A DNA stretch of 64,000 nt from Balaenoptera acutorostrata (taxonomy: Eukaryota; Chordata; Mammalia; Artiodactyla; Balaenopteridae). The DNA lies in the NCBI RefSeq assembly GCF_949987535.1, contig NC_080080.1:62649006-62713005 (forward strand), in the 5' to 3' direction. Below the pieces are notes generated by a model. That model did not search any database. It worked only from the letters and a program-made list of their open reading frames with translations, and was not told where the DNA came from. The position numbers were made by a program, and so were the translations under genes. Positions 44,726 through 56,429 of this stretch are shown piece after piece; within the stretch, counting starts at the first letter, position 1; each line of letters opens with the position of its first letter.

Positions 44726-47700
44726 ATGGTAATAGGAACATACGTATAGATAATTACCTTAAATGTGAATGGATTAAATGTGCCAACCAAAAGACACAGG
44801 CTCACTGAATGGATACAAAAACAAGATCCATATATATGCTGTCTACAAGAGACCCACTTCAGACCTAGGGACACATACAGACTGAAGGTGAGGGGATAGA
44901 AAAAGATATTCCATACAAAGTGAAATCAAAAGAAAGCTGGAGAAGCAATAGTCATAACAGAAAAAAATAGACTTTAAAATAAAGAATGTTACAAGAGACA
45001 AGGAAGAAAACTACATAATAATCAAGGGATCAATCCACGAAGAAGATATAACAATTATAAATATTTATGCACCCAACATAGGAGCACCTCAATACATAAA
45101 GCAAATGCTAATAGCTACAAAAGAGGAAATCGACAGTAACACAATAATAGTGGGGGATTTAACACTTCACTTACACCAATGGAAAGATCATCTAGACAGA
45201 AAATTAATAAGGAAACTAAAGGTTCAAATGACACAATAGACCAGATAGATTTAATTGATATTTATAGGACATTCCACCCAAAACCAGCAGAATACACTTT
45301 CTTCTCAAGTGCACACGGAACATTCTCCAGGATAGATCACATCTTGGGTCACAAATCAAGCCTCAGTAAATTTTAAAAAATTGAAATCATATCAAGCATC
45401 TTTTCCAACCACCACACTAGGAGATTAGAAATCAATTGCAGGGAAAAAAACATAAAAAACACAAGTACATGGAGGTTAAACAATATGTTACTAAATAACC
45501 AGAGGTCACTGAAGAAATCAAAGAGGAAATCAAAAAATACCTAGAGACAAATGACAATGAAAACATGACGATCCAAAACCTATGGGATGCAGCAAAAGCA
45601 GTTCTAAGAGGGAAGCTTATAGCAATACAATCCTACCTCAAGAAACAAGAAAAATCTCAAATTAAAAACCTAACCTTACCCCTAAAGGAAATAGAGAAAG
45701 AAAAGCAAACCAAACCCAAAGTTAGTAGAAGGAAAGAAATCATAAAGATCAGAGCAGAAATAAATGAAATAGAAACAAAGAAAATAATAGCAAAGATCAA
45801 TAAAACTTAAAGCTGTTCTTTGGGAAGATAAACAAAATTGATAAACCTTTAGCCACTCTCACCAAGAAATAGACGGAGAGGACTCAAATCAATAAAATTA
45901 GAATTGAAACAGGAGAAGATCCAACGAACTCTGCAGAAATACAAAGCATCATAAGAGACTACTACAAGCAACTCTATTCCAATAAAATGGACAACCTGGA
46001 AGAAATGGAAAAACTCTTAGAAAGGTATAACCTTCCAAGACTGAACAAGGAAAAAATAGAAAATATGAACAGACCAATCACAAGTAACGGAATTGATACT
46101 CTGATTAAAAATCTTCCAACAAACAAAAGCCCAGGACCAGATAGCTTCACAGGTGAATTCTAACAAACATTTAGAAAAGAACTAACACCCATCCTTCTCA
46201 AACTCTTCTAAAAAATTACATAGGAAGGAACACTCCCAAACTCATTCTATGAGGCCACCATCACCCTGATACTAAAATCAGACAAAGATGCCACAAAAAA
46301 AGAAAACTACAGGTCAATATCACTGATAAACATAGTGATATGTTTAAACAAACATATGCAAAAATCCTCAACAAAATACTAGCAAACAGAATCCAACAAC
46401 ACATTAAAAGAATCATACACCATAATCAAGTGGGATGTATCCCAGGGATGCAAGGATTCTTCAATATAGGCAAATCAAACAATGTGATACACCATATTAA
46501 CAAATTGAAGGAGAAAAACCATACGATCATCTTAATAGATGCAGAAAAATCTTTTGACAAAATTCAACACTGATTTATGATAAAAACTCTCCAGAAAGTG
46601 AGCATAGAGGGAACCTACCTCAACATTATAAAGGCCATATATAACAAACTCACAGCAAACATCATTCTCAATGGTGAAAAATTGAAAGCATTTCCTATAA
46701 GATCAGGAAAAAGACAAGATGTCCACTCTTGCTACTATTATTCAGCATAGTTTTGGAAGTTCTAGCCATGGCAATCAGAGAAGAAAAAGAAATAAAAGGA
46801 ATCCAAATTGGAAAAGAAGAAGTAAAACTGTCACTGTTTGCAGATGACATGATACTATACATAGATAATACTACAGATGTGACCAGAAAACTACTAGAGC
46901 TAATCAATGAATTTAGTAAAGTAGTAGGATACAAAATTAATGCACAGAAATTTCTTGCATTCCTATACACTAACAATGAAAGATCAGAAAGAGAAATTAA
47001 GGAAAAAATCCCATTCACCATGGCAACAAAAAGAATAAAATACCTAGGAATAAACCTACCTAAGGAGACAAAAGACCTGTACTCAGAAAACTATAAGACA
47101 CTGATGAAAGAAATCAAACATGACACAAACAGATGGAGAGATATACCATGTTCTTGGATTGGAAGAATCAACATTGTGAAAATGACTATACTACCCAAAG
47201 CAGTCTACAGGTTCAATGCAATCCCTATCAAATTACCAATGGCATTTTTTACAGATCTAGAACCAAAAAATCTTAAAATTTGTATGGAGACACAAAAGAC
47301 CCTGAATAGCCAAAGCAGTCTTGAGGGAGAAAAACGGAGCTGGAGGAATCAGACTCCCTGACTTCAGACTATACTACAAAGCTAAAGTAATCAAGACAAT
47401 ATGGTACTGGCATAAAAACAGAAATATAGATCAATGGAACAGGATAGAAAGCCCAGAGATAAACCCATGCACCTGTGGTCAACTAATCTATGACAAAGGA
47501 GACAAGGGTATACAATGGAGAAAAGACAGTCTCTTCAATAAGTGGTGCTGGGAAAACTGGACAGCTACATGTAAAAGAATGAAATTAGAACACTCCCTAA
47601 CACCATACACAAAAATAAACTCAAAATGGATTAAAGACCTAAATGTAAGACCAGACACTATAAAACTCTTAGAGGAAAACAGAGGAAGAACACTCTCTGA

Positions 47701-48515
47701 CATAAATCACAACAATATATTTTTGGACCCACCTCCTAGAGTAATGGAAATAAAAACCAAAATAAACAAATGAGATCCAATGAAACTTAAAAGCTTTTGC
47801 ACAGAAAAGGAAACTATAAACAAGACAAAACTACAACCCTCAGAATGGGAGAAAATATTTGCAAACAAATCAAGTGACAAAGGATTAATCTCCAAAATAT
47901 ACAAGCGGCTCATGCAGCTAAATATCAAAAAAACAAACAACCCAATCCAAAAATGGGCAGAAGACCTAAACAGACATTTCTCCAAAGAAGACATACAGAT
48001 GGCCAAGAGGCACATGAAAAGCTGCTCAACATCACTAATTATTAGAGAAATGCAAATCAAAACTACAATGAGGTATCACCTCACACCACTTAGAATGGGC
48101 ATCATCAGAAAATCTACAGACAGCAAATGCTGGAGAGGGTGTGGAGAAAAGGGAACCCTCTTGCACTGTTGGTGGGAATGTAAATTGATACAGCCACTAT
48201 GGAGAACAGTATGGAGGTTCCTTAAAAAAACTAAAAATAGAATTATCATATGACCCAGCAATCCCACTACTGAGCATATACCCAGAGAAAACCATAATTC
48301 AAAAAGACACATGCACCCCAATGTTCACTGCAGCACTATTTACAATAGACAGCTCATGGAAGCAACCTAAATGCCCATCAACAGACGAATGGATCAAGAA
48401 GTTGTGGTACATATATACAATGGAATATTACTCAGCCATAAAAAGGAACAAAATTGGGTCATTTGTAGAGACATGGATGGACCTAGAGACTGTCATACAG
48501 AGTGAAGTAAGTTAG
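44726..48515 (+). pseudogene. L1 ORF2 remnant (endonuclease, reverse transcriptase, Cys-rich end)
   Basis: ORF2 nicks target DNA and reverse-transcribes L1 RNA. The ATG at 44726 is followed by a TAG eight codons in. Surviving landmarks are the endonuclease start (LNVNGLN, about 44758), the RT palm with FADD at 46837-46848 inside a 210-codon open piece (46729-47361), and the C-terminal Cys motif C-x3-C-x7-H-x4-C (C117/C121/H129/C134 of the open piece starting 47780, first Cys codon at 48128). It ends with 'MEYYSAIKRNKIGSFVETWM' and a TAG at 48513-48515. At least six frame breaks separate these. Confidence 0.9.
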
Positions 48516-48764
48516 AAAGAGAAAAACAAATATTGTATATTAATGCATATATGTGGAATCTAGAAAAATGGTACAGATGAACCAGTTTGCAGGGCAGAAA
48601 TAGAGACACAGATGTAGAGAACAAACGTATGGACACCAAGGGGGGAAAGCGGGGGTGGTGGTGGTGGTGTTATGAATTGGGAGATTGGGATTGACATATA
48701 TACACTAATATGTATAAAATAGATAACTAATAAGAACCTGCTGTATAAAAATTAAATTACATTA
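48516..48764 (+). other. L1 3'UTR with G-rich tract and (GGT)n
   Basis: The G-rich stretch at 48640-48669 ('ggggggaaagcgggggtggt' plus further GGT units) is the polypurine/G-rich feature typical of L1 3'UTRs. After it come 'tacactaatatgtataaaat' and the tail region. Confidence 0.75.
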
Positions 48765-48781
48765 AAAAATTAGTACATTGA
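48765..48781. repeat. Target-site duplication of the L1, right copy
   Basis: 'aaaaattagtacattga', identical to 42853-42869. Confidence 0.95.
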
Positions 48782-48835
48782 ATTGGCTGACTGTCATATT
48801 CCCTTTCAGCTCTGAAATACCAACTTTGATTTTTT
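48782..48835 (+). repeat. MIR-associated sequence, right half after the L1
   Basis: 'atattccctttcagctctga' with 'aatacc' continues the older repeat interrupted by the L1. Confidence 0.45.
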
Positions 48836-49186
48836 TAATGCTGCAGGAATGCTTGATAGTTACAGAGATCATTTTTATAAGGAAAATCCATTTTTTAAAG
48901 CAAATGATTCTGCTATAATTTTACTATTTCATTTTCACATCTCATGCTCTCTGCAGCTAAATACACCTACCCTGTTTGGTCCAGGTATTGTAAAACTGGA
49001 AGTCACCTGCCAAGAGCTTCTTGGTCCTTTTTATGGAGGCAAAAGTACAACTAAATGCTGTTTATGGTACTACATAAAGTTTTAACAAATTTCTGGGAAT
49101 TTTTCTGATTTCTTACATTTGAGTTGAGAAATATAGATGTGTATTGAAAGCAGTGTTCACACATAGTTTTCTTAATGATATAATTT
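48836..49186. other. Spacer, nothing recognised
   Basis: Ordinary non-coding sequence. The 78-codon frame at 48849-49085 has no motif. Confidence 0.35.
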
Positions 49187-49200
49187 AAAATGCATGCATG

Positions 49201-49398
49201 GGACTTCTCTGGTGGTCCAGTGGTTAAGACTTTGCCTTCCAATTCTGTGGGTGTGGGTTCGATCCCTGGTCGGGGAGTTAGGATCCCACATGCCTCACAG
49301 CCAAAGAACCAAAACATAAAACAGAAGTAATATTGTAAGAAATTCAATAAAGACTTTAAAAATGGTCCACATCAAAAAAAATCTTAAAAAAATAAAAT
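49201..49398 (+). mobile_element. Short tRNA-derived SINE with 14-base target-site duplication
   Basis: The head 'ggacttctctggtggtccag', the B box 'ggttcgatcc' and the 3' part 'aattcaataaagactttaaa' with 'aatggtccacatcaaaa' form a shorter SINE variant than the copies at 13106 or 32515. The direct repeat 'aaaatgcatgcatg' lies at 49187-49200 and 49399-49412. A 98-codon minus-strand frame across it is an artefact. Confidence 0.9.
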
Positions 49399-49469
49399 AA
49401 AATGCATGCATGTTCTGGAGGTTTCCAAGTTTTAATAACACACTAGGACTTATAAAACTCAGCAAAGCT

Positions 49470-50585
49470 CATACTCATGGGATGATTTATTACAGTGAAG
49501 AAATACATATTAAAATCATCAAGAGGAAAAAGCACATAGGACAGGGACCAGCAGAAACTAAGCACAGACCTTCCAGTTGTCCTCTCCCAGTGGAATTGTG
49601 GGTGGTGAAGAGGGTGGTAGTCAGGAGCTCAGCTGAACTGGGAAAGGAAGAAAGCTGAGTTGCCAGGTGTCCTAGCAGCCAATAAAAGCAACAAGCCAAA
49701 AATGAAACAGTTAGGCATTCAATTACTTACTATGATACAAGCAAGTCTAAAGCCAGAGAAAGCACTTACTCCCCATATTCCATTTCCCCCCAGGGAACGG
49801 GTACTGGTTTAGGGTCAGGTGAATCATTGAAGACATGGAAATCTTCTCACTTCTGAGGGAGCCCTGCACAAAATTTTATGGATTTTGAGATAGGTGGGAT
49901 GGGGAAAGGAAGGGCTAGAGTTGAGAAAGTACTAGGTACTGAGTAAGAGCAAGGAAGAGCATATTCACTGTTTCCCTCTCCTCCCGCAGTAAGAAGTCCT
50001 TGGCAGACACACCTGAAGAGGACCTCGGTTGAAGACCTTAGATGGAGAACTGGAAATCAAGGCACCAGGGCTAGGAATGTAAATATGTGAAAAAGCATGA
50101 CATGCCAGAAGGACCTGAGTCCTTGATTGCAACCCCCTTCGGAGACAGGCATGCACGGGCTGTGCACCAAGTCTGGCATGGGGAGGGCAACTTTCCCCTG
50201 CCAGGTAAAGCCTTTGTGATTACCTACGGTCAGGCCTGAAAAATCACACACAGGTTTTTAACCAGAAGCCAGACCCCTCACTTACTTTTCCTAGCAATAT
50301 ACAGGGAATATTGCCCACTGAAGCCTTAAGACAGAGATTTTATTGGGGGTTGTTCACATTGACAGATCTCACATTTCACATTGGCTAATCCTAGTCTGTA
50401 GTCCCTCCAGAGGTCAAACTGATACTATAAGACCTAAGAGCCCCACCAAAAATCACTATAGCATAGACTGACATGGCCTGTTTCCCACTTAAACAGATAC
50501 CCTTATCAAGCAGGACATTCCAGGGGCTTTGAGGTAAACTCCCCAGAGCTGGGGGCAAAGGCTAGATCTTTCTATTGCACTAGGT
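49470..50585 (-). mobile_element. Possible ancient ERVL-type LTR, minus strand, degraded
   Basis: Plus-strand phrases such as 'gatgatttattacagtgaag', 'agaaactaagcacagacctt', 'ccagttgtcctctcccagtg', later 'gacagagattttattggggg' and 'tatcaagcaggacattccag' resemble a reversed old ERVL LTR with its polyA side at the left. The middle (about 49700-50240) does not fit and may be an insertion or another element. Low to moderate certainty. Confidence 0.35.
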
Positions 50586-50755
50586 ATTATATAAAAGCAT
50601 GAGGTAAAGATAAAATTTAATAATGAGCTACATTCAAAAAAATATGTGATAGGGCATAAGAGATAGAAGGAAAGTAAAAATAAGAGTATATAGCTATAGC
50701 CTCCTTTCTTGACTTCATCTGTGCTGCTACCATATTGTTGTTACTTTATTTTGAA

Positions 50756-51316
50756 GAGGAGCAGCATTTGCCACCCTAAAATATGTCTCTTTAGCATAAG
50801 AATTACTTAAGGCTGTTTATTTTTAAGAAACAGTAGATACAGCAAAGCTTGGAAAACTAAGTAGAAGTTTTCCTTTTATAAGAGACAGTTACATTTATAA
50901 GAGAAATCTCCGTTTGTAAGGGGGTATCTCTCTCTCTCTACCAGGAAGAGAAGGATGGCTAAATCTCTAGAAACGTATCAGTGGAGAAGGCAAGGACCGA
51001 AATCTGCGTAACAAACTTACCTTTGTTCACTGTGCTTTTCCTGATAGCCTGTTATAACTGGCTCCTTCAACCCCCCAAATCTTCTTTTGTATTTAGTTGG
51101 AGATGGTATTTAAGGTGGCAGTTTGGGCCATTTGGGGAGTTACTTAGTTTTCCTGTCATCTCCCATGTATACCGGAGGTATACACATTATTATTAAATTT
51201 TTGTTTATTTTTCTCCTGTTACCCTGTAATTTATTACCAGGGTAGGGATGTGCATAGGGTTGCCGCAGCCAAGAGCATAGAACGGTAGAGGGAAAATTAT
51301 TTTTTCTACCGTACAG
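50756..51316 (+). mobile_element. Solo LTR family B, copy 1
   Basis: Landmarks: 'gccaccctaaaatatgtctc', 'aaggctgtttatttttaaga', 'tacatttataagagaaatct', 'gtatttagttggagatggta' with 'tttaagg', 'gagttacttagttttcctgt', 'ctcccatgtata', 'tctcctgttaccctgtaatt', 'gaacggtagagggaaaatta'. They recur in the same order at 56430-56994. An ATTAAA signal precedes 'tttttgtttatttttctcct'. No retroviral genes adjoin. Confidence 0.6.
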
Positions 51317-51689
51317 TTTCCATCACAGTGTTGTCAAGTACCTCTGCTTCATTCAGCATCTATTTTTTTTTTTCTATCTGCAGTGTTCTGTAGTTCTGTT
51401 TTATAAATGTAGGTAATATTCGATCTTACCAAAAAACTCTCGAAGTTCGAAATGATCGTAGACTATGATTTTTAATAAACTCTGTTTAATTGGTGATAAT
51501 GAGATAACAAAGAAGGTCCATAAGGGAGATCCCACGTGCCCTTTGGATTGGAGAAAATATTGTATTCTAAGGTGTCACAGAGTCCTATGTTGTTCTCTGA
51601 GACTGTAAAGGAGCACAGCTGCAGGAACACAGGTGCTTGTCTTGTTAACTCTGCTTAGAGAGAGAGATGGTTTCCTATTTGTCTCTAGT

Positions 51690-51800
51690 GTCTTACAATG
51701 GAAAAAACTGATTCAGGGAAGTAAATGACTTGCCAAACTTTACACATTGGCAGAGCTAGGATTCCACTGAAGGTCTGCAGCCTCTGCATTAGGAAGGCCA
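51690..51800 (-). repeat. MIR-like SINE remnant
   Basis: The plus strand 'gggaagtaaatgacttgcca' followed by 'gcagagctaggattccactg' is a reversed MIR core. Confidence 0.55.
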
Positions 51801-52179
51801 TTGGTTTATTATTATTATTATTTTTCCTCTTCATATGTTTAATTTGAACTGGTGTCAGTTGGATAAATATGCTGGTCTAGGCATGTTTTGTCCCTGGCTC
51901 TGTGTCCCCTGAAGAATGAATGAAAACTGTGTGCAATTTCTTGAAGTGAGACCTGTGTTGTCCACCCTGAGGGGGTCTTATAACCACAGTAGCTATATGG
52001 ACAGGGGGTTCTCAAGGAGCTCTTCCTTTATAATCTTTTTTCCTCTTTCCCCTTAAAATGGAAGAGAAAGCAACATAAAAGAGAAAGAAGCTAAAATCTA
52101 AAGAACAGAGATTCCTGTGTTCATAAGCAGATGGATCAATTCAACTTAAATGATGAGCATTTTAAATCAATTGGTAAAT
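51801..52179. other. Spacer, nothing recognised
   Basis: Includes an ATT run at 51810-51823. No gene. Confidence 0.35.
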
Positions 52180-52285
52180 CTTGTAAAATGAATCTCTAAA
52201 ACCATTTGATTAAATTGACCCTGCATACTATCTGGCACATAGTATTCAACTAAAATATGTTTGTTGAATGTAAGTGAATCATCCA
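52180..52285 (+). repeat. L2 LINE 3' end
   Basis: 'atctggcacatagtattcaa' and 'aaatatgtttgttgaatgta' are the L2 terminal landmarks. Confidence 0.55.
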
Positions 52286-53259
52286 GTTAACTTAGTCAAC
52301 ATATTTAAATGTTTGCATACTGAGGCATGGTCTTAATCACCACAGGGAATGGTAATCCACAAACCTGGAATGGCTCACACTTGGAAGAATAATACAAACT
52401 CAAATAGTGTAACAAAGTATCATTATCTTTTTGTAATTTGATGAAAGTATTATTTTTAAATAATCAAAATGTTTCTATGACCCTATAACATGTTGTCTTT
52501 TGTTTCTAGAAGAAATCAGATTTACCATTATAGGGAAGAAAAAAAGGATATGGTGTTGCAAAACCATGATAAATGTATTCTATTCTATTTGCATTTAACA
52601 GACCAACTGACTGTCATTAGCATTAGGTTAAAATATTTATTGCACTTATTCAAGACAAATTGCATCAATATAATTTATTATTTAAGAACAAATGGGAATA
52701 ATCTGTATCAGTGAAGATAACATCATGCTTCATACTATTTTTGACAATGGCAGGTTTAAGGAAGTGTTAAACTACTTGGTTTATAACTTATAAAATACAA
52801 AAATGTAACTGTAAATATTTTAACATCTTTAGGAAAGAAAAACTAAAATGTGTGACAACCATCCCAAGGGGAGGAGGGTGCATGCCCCAAAGACATTTCA
52901 AGAGAAAAGTCTGCCTGGGAAGCCTTCTAGAGAGGATTGAATTAATCGGACTATGTCCCTGTGGGTCCTTTGATAGTTGTGTTGTAAATGAGGAAAGTCA
53001 TTTACATCTAAACAGATTCTTCAATAAATAACTTCCACCACTGAGTAATATAGCTTAGTTTTTTCAGCCTAACTTCTGTGACTAAGCGCTTAGTTCTTAA
53101 GAACGTAAAATGAAACAATGTTTAGAGTCAAAATACTTAAATGTGTAAGCTTCCCATTTTCTCAGTTTCACTGGATTTATTTTACCATTGGCGAAATCTG
53201 CATTAATAATAGTATTCTATTGTACTGTCATCATGAAGGATGCTACTGAGATTTTCACT
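52286..53259. other. Non-coding, nothing recognised
   Basis: AT-rich unique-looking DNA. The 74-codon frame at 52490-52714 is not motif-bearing. Confidence 0.4.
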
Positions 53260-53592
53260 GACATCCTTTCTGTGACTGTTTTGACATCATCCTAGATAGT
53301 GCTTTCCCATCATCTTGACATCATAGCATAGCTTCCCCAGAACGGTGGTGATATTGTTTCGCATTGTTTTAACATCTCAATCTGGTCTGTGTAGATTTGT
53401 ATTGACCTCATTTTGCCATCAATTTGACATTGTAATTTGGTCTCCATGGAAACACCGAAACCATTTTGTCATTATAATTTGTCATTATAATGTGGTGTCC
53501 ATGAGCTTATCAAAATTGTTTTCATATAGCAATTTGACATCACAACACAATCTCTATAGGCTCTCCCCCAGAACGTTATGACGATGGTAAAT
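53260..53592. repeat. Degenerate tandem repeat, 54-55-base period, about six units
   Basis: The word 'gacat' or its variants opens each unit at 53260, 53317, 53371, 53426, 53481 and 53536, so spacings are 57, 54, 55, 55 and 55. Units share 'gacatcatagcatag', 'aacatctcaatctggtctgt', 'gacattgtaatttggtctcc', 'gtcattataatgtggtgtcc', 'gacatcacaacacaatctct', and end with T-rich 'cattttgccatcaattt' or 'gttttcatatagcaattt'. A minisatellite-like array, old and diverged. The 78-codon open frame across it is repetitive in origin. Confidence 0.75.
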
Positions 53593-55029
53593 TACATTCA
53601 AATGAGTTGGGATAGAATTGTGATAAGCATGGGAAAAAATATCCATTGTATGTGTTCAGAAGATATTTTTCAATCTTAAGTATGTGCATAACTTAAGGGT
53701 TTTTTTTTTCATTTTAAAATCAAGAAATACTATGGTGGTAGGTGGCTTTTTGTGATATGTATTAAATTTTATGCAGTTTAAATCTCTAAACTCATGAAAA
53801 AAAAATCCCTCATTTTCTCAGAACAAATTTTCTTCTGGTGACAAACCAGAATGTGCAGCTATCTTTGTTAATTTCTCTCAGTTCTCTACAAAGAGTTACT
53901 GACATTAAAATCTTTGCTCTGACATAGTAATAAATAAAGAACGCTCTCTAAACTAATTTCTCAATTTTCCTTCCTAAATGTCTTACTAGTTTTGAGAGTT
54001 TTAAACTACAGTTTAATTATTCCCTAAAAATAGACTTTGGCATTATCTTCTATGATACGATATCTTCTTTTCAGCGTTCTTTGGTAACCAATACCTATGC
54101 AAGCTACTCATATTATATGAGAGAGAAATGGGGCATTTATTGGAACAGAGAACCAAAACACAGAAAGAGAATGGGTGGAGTTGGCCTTAAGGGTGCTAAT
54201 AACCAAGGAATTGAATGTTCTCAGGCTCTATCTAGTTCTCACATCACTTATCTCTGTAATTTCATGGTCTCTTATTCCAGTCCAAGTAAATGTGGAAGGA
54301 GGAAAAGAAGTGTCTGCTAACAGTATTGGTCTTGAATCTGTAGGCTCTATGACCAGAGAGGAAGGAAATAAAAAAGTCTTCCTCAACCACCTGTGTCTGA
54401 AATACCTCAGTGAAGAAACCTCTGATCCAGTCTTTGTTACTTGCTAATTTCTAGAATAATCACTGTGGATTGGGATACAAGATCAGAGAGACCTAATTTG
54501 GGTGACCTGTCACTCCCATGAGTAAGGTTATAGGACCAATATGCAGAACATCCATCAGAACTGAACAATATGAAAAAGCATATTTCTGAATAAGGAAATA
54601 GGTAGAAATAAGGACAAATTTTCAAGACAGCATTACATTCTACTGATTCACATGCTGCTCTGAACTTTTTCCTAGTGTTTTCTACTCCATCTTTAATGTG
54701 ATCAATTGGTCATGCTCTATGATTCCGTTGTTAATACATTTCAATGCACCTCATTATAATCTTTTTCAGTTATCAGTAACTTAGATCTAGTTCTCAGGGG
54801 TATTCTAACCAGCTCTTATGTTTCACATCCTAGACATGAACCTATTAGGATGGCCACCATCTACTCAAAGATAAACTTCATTTGGGGAAGAATCTGATGC
54901 TCTCTGGATCTGAAATCTTTTGGACTACTTTATTTCTCATTTTCATTTGAATTATGAATTTTAATATGGAACAGTAAAATTAAACCTTACAACTGATATT
55001 AAACTGTCCTAGAATAATTTAAAATACTT
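53593..55029. other. Non-coding DNA, nothing recognised
   Basis: No repeat identified and no gene-like frame. Two overlapping small frames at 54081-54447 have no motif. Confidence 0.4.
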
Positions 55030-55185
55030 TCTTATTTTATCCCACAACATTCTTATAGAGAATGTCTCACAATATTCATTTTATATATGACTAGGTTAAT
55101 GTCCAGGGAGATTAAGTAGTTTGTTCAAATGCTCACAACAAGTTTCTTAGTGTCTAGGTCTCCTGATCCTTAGTACAACATTCTT
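55030..55185 (-). repeat. MIR-like SINE remnant
   Basis: The plus strand 'tattcattttatatatgact', 'agggagattaagtagtttgt', 'gtctaggtctcctgatcctt' follows the reversed MIR core. Confidence 0.5.
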
Positions 55186-55789
55186 TGCATTATATGGCAC
55201 TGCAATTGTTGAATAATTAAAATTCATCTTTAGTCTTGCATTCATCTGCATTTCCACAAATCTCTTAAGATACTCCATTTCAAGCTTATATTGTTTAAAA
55301 AAATGATCTCAAGTATGACTTCAATCATACACCTACCTTGTTAACACACTTCAAAGTTCAATTTTTTTTTTCTTAACAAAAGCAAACCCCAAATGAGTAG
55401 GTTCTAGTCAAAGGTATCAAATGTAAAAGAACAATAGAATTTCATGAAGATGGCAGAGGAATAAGGCTACTCACTACATCCTGACTGTTGAATCTAAGCC
55501 CTAAAGTCAATTGTTGCTACAGAAATGACTTTAGGGGTCAAGCAGGCAATATAAATAAGAGAAGTGTACCAGGGTTGCTCCAAAACAGGATCTCAGTAAT
55601 ATTCATTAGACAGTGACACAACTTGAATATTAGACACATAAGAATGTTTCTTGAGGCATGCAGTCTCTTTATTCATTTCCCTCTTTAGTATCAAGAGAAC
55701 AACAATAAAGCACAGTACTGAATAGCAAGTAAAACTTGGCCTCAGTGTTAGGCAAACACTAGGGAATAGCAGATATTATGGGGAATAGA
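55186..55789. other. Non-coding DNA, nothing recognised
   Basis: AT-rich with no supported feature. Confidence 0.35.
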
Positions 55790-55791
55790 TA

Positions 55792-55793
<2 letters not shown>

Positions 55794-55848
<55 letters not shown>
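55794..55848. repeat. (AT)n microsatellite, about 27 units
   Basis: Uninterrupted AT dinucleotides. Self-complementary, prone to length change and cruciform formation. Confidence 0.97.
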
Positions 55849-55852
<4 letters not shown>

Positions 55853-56429
55853 AAGCCACTCATGTCCAACTGATTGTTTCCATGTGAGAATGCACAATCG
55901 CTGTGGCCAGATAAGTCAGATTTTTCAAGGGAAGTGATAAATTCATATATTCATGTAAAATCTTTAGATCTTTAAATTTTGGCAACCAATTTAAAATTAT
56001 CAAAAATGTTGTTCAGGCCCCTGAGAGATCCAGATGTCCTAGGCTGAATTAGAAACACATATAAAGAAAGCTGAAACCTTGACGTAACATGAAAATTCTG
56101 AAAAGGAGTGTATTTTAAAGATTGCTGTGAGAACTCTGTCAGTCAGAAGGTTCATGGAGTTCAGAGTAAGGGCTGAACCAACCTATCATCAATTAAGTAA
56201 AGGTGTACTTTTCCTGGCTTAGGCTGACAATTCTCTAATTTAAAAACAATGGCTGGGGAACTAATTGAAACACTCACAGCTCAAATTGCTAAGTAAACGA
56301 GTAGATTGTTTGCTAGGAGACTTTAGTTTTCCAAGTGACAGAACCTGAGCTTTAAGTAAGAATCTAGGCTCAAATAAGGACATACCATGAAATTATCACT
56401 CCTAATGGTAACCATTTGCCCAGAGGAAC
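55849..56429. other. Non-coding DNA, nothing recognised
   Basis: No supported feature. Confidence 0.35.

Larger units (their letters stand above)
42870..48764 (+). mobile_element. Full-length L1 retrotransposon, inactive
   Basis: About 5.9 kb from 'gagattggttcaagatggta' (the 5'UTR start) to a short A-rich tail. Order: 5'UTR 42870-43748, ORF1 remnant 43749 to about 44665, ORF2 remnant 44726-48515, 3'UTR 48516 to about 48764 with a G-rich stretch. A perfect 17-base direct repeat flanks it (42853-42869 and 48765-48781). Both ORFs carry many stops and frameshifts, so it cannot move itself. The intact TSD shows the insertion structure is still whole. Confidence 0.95.
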
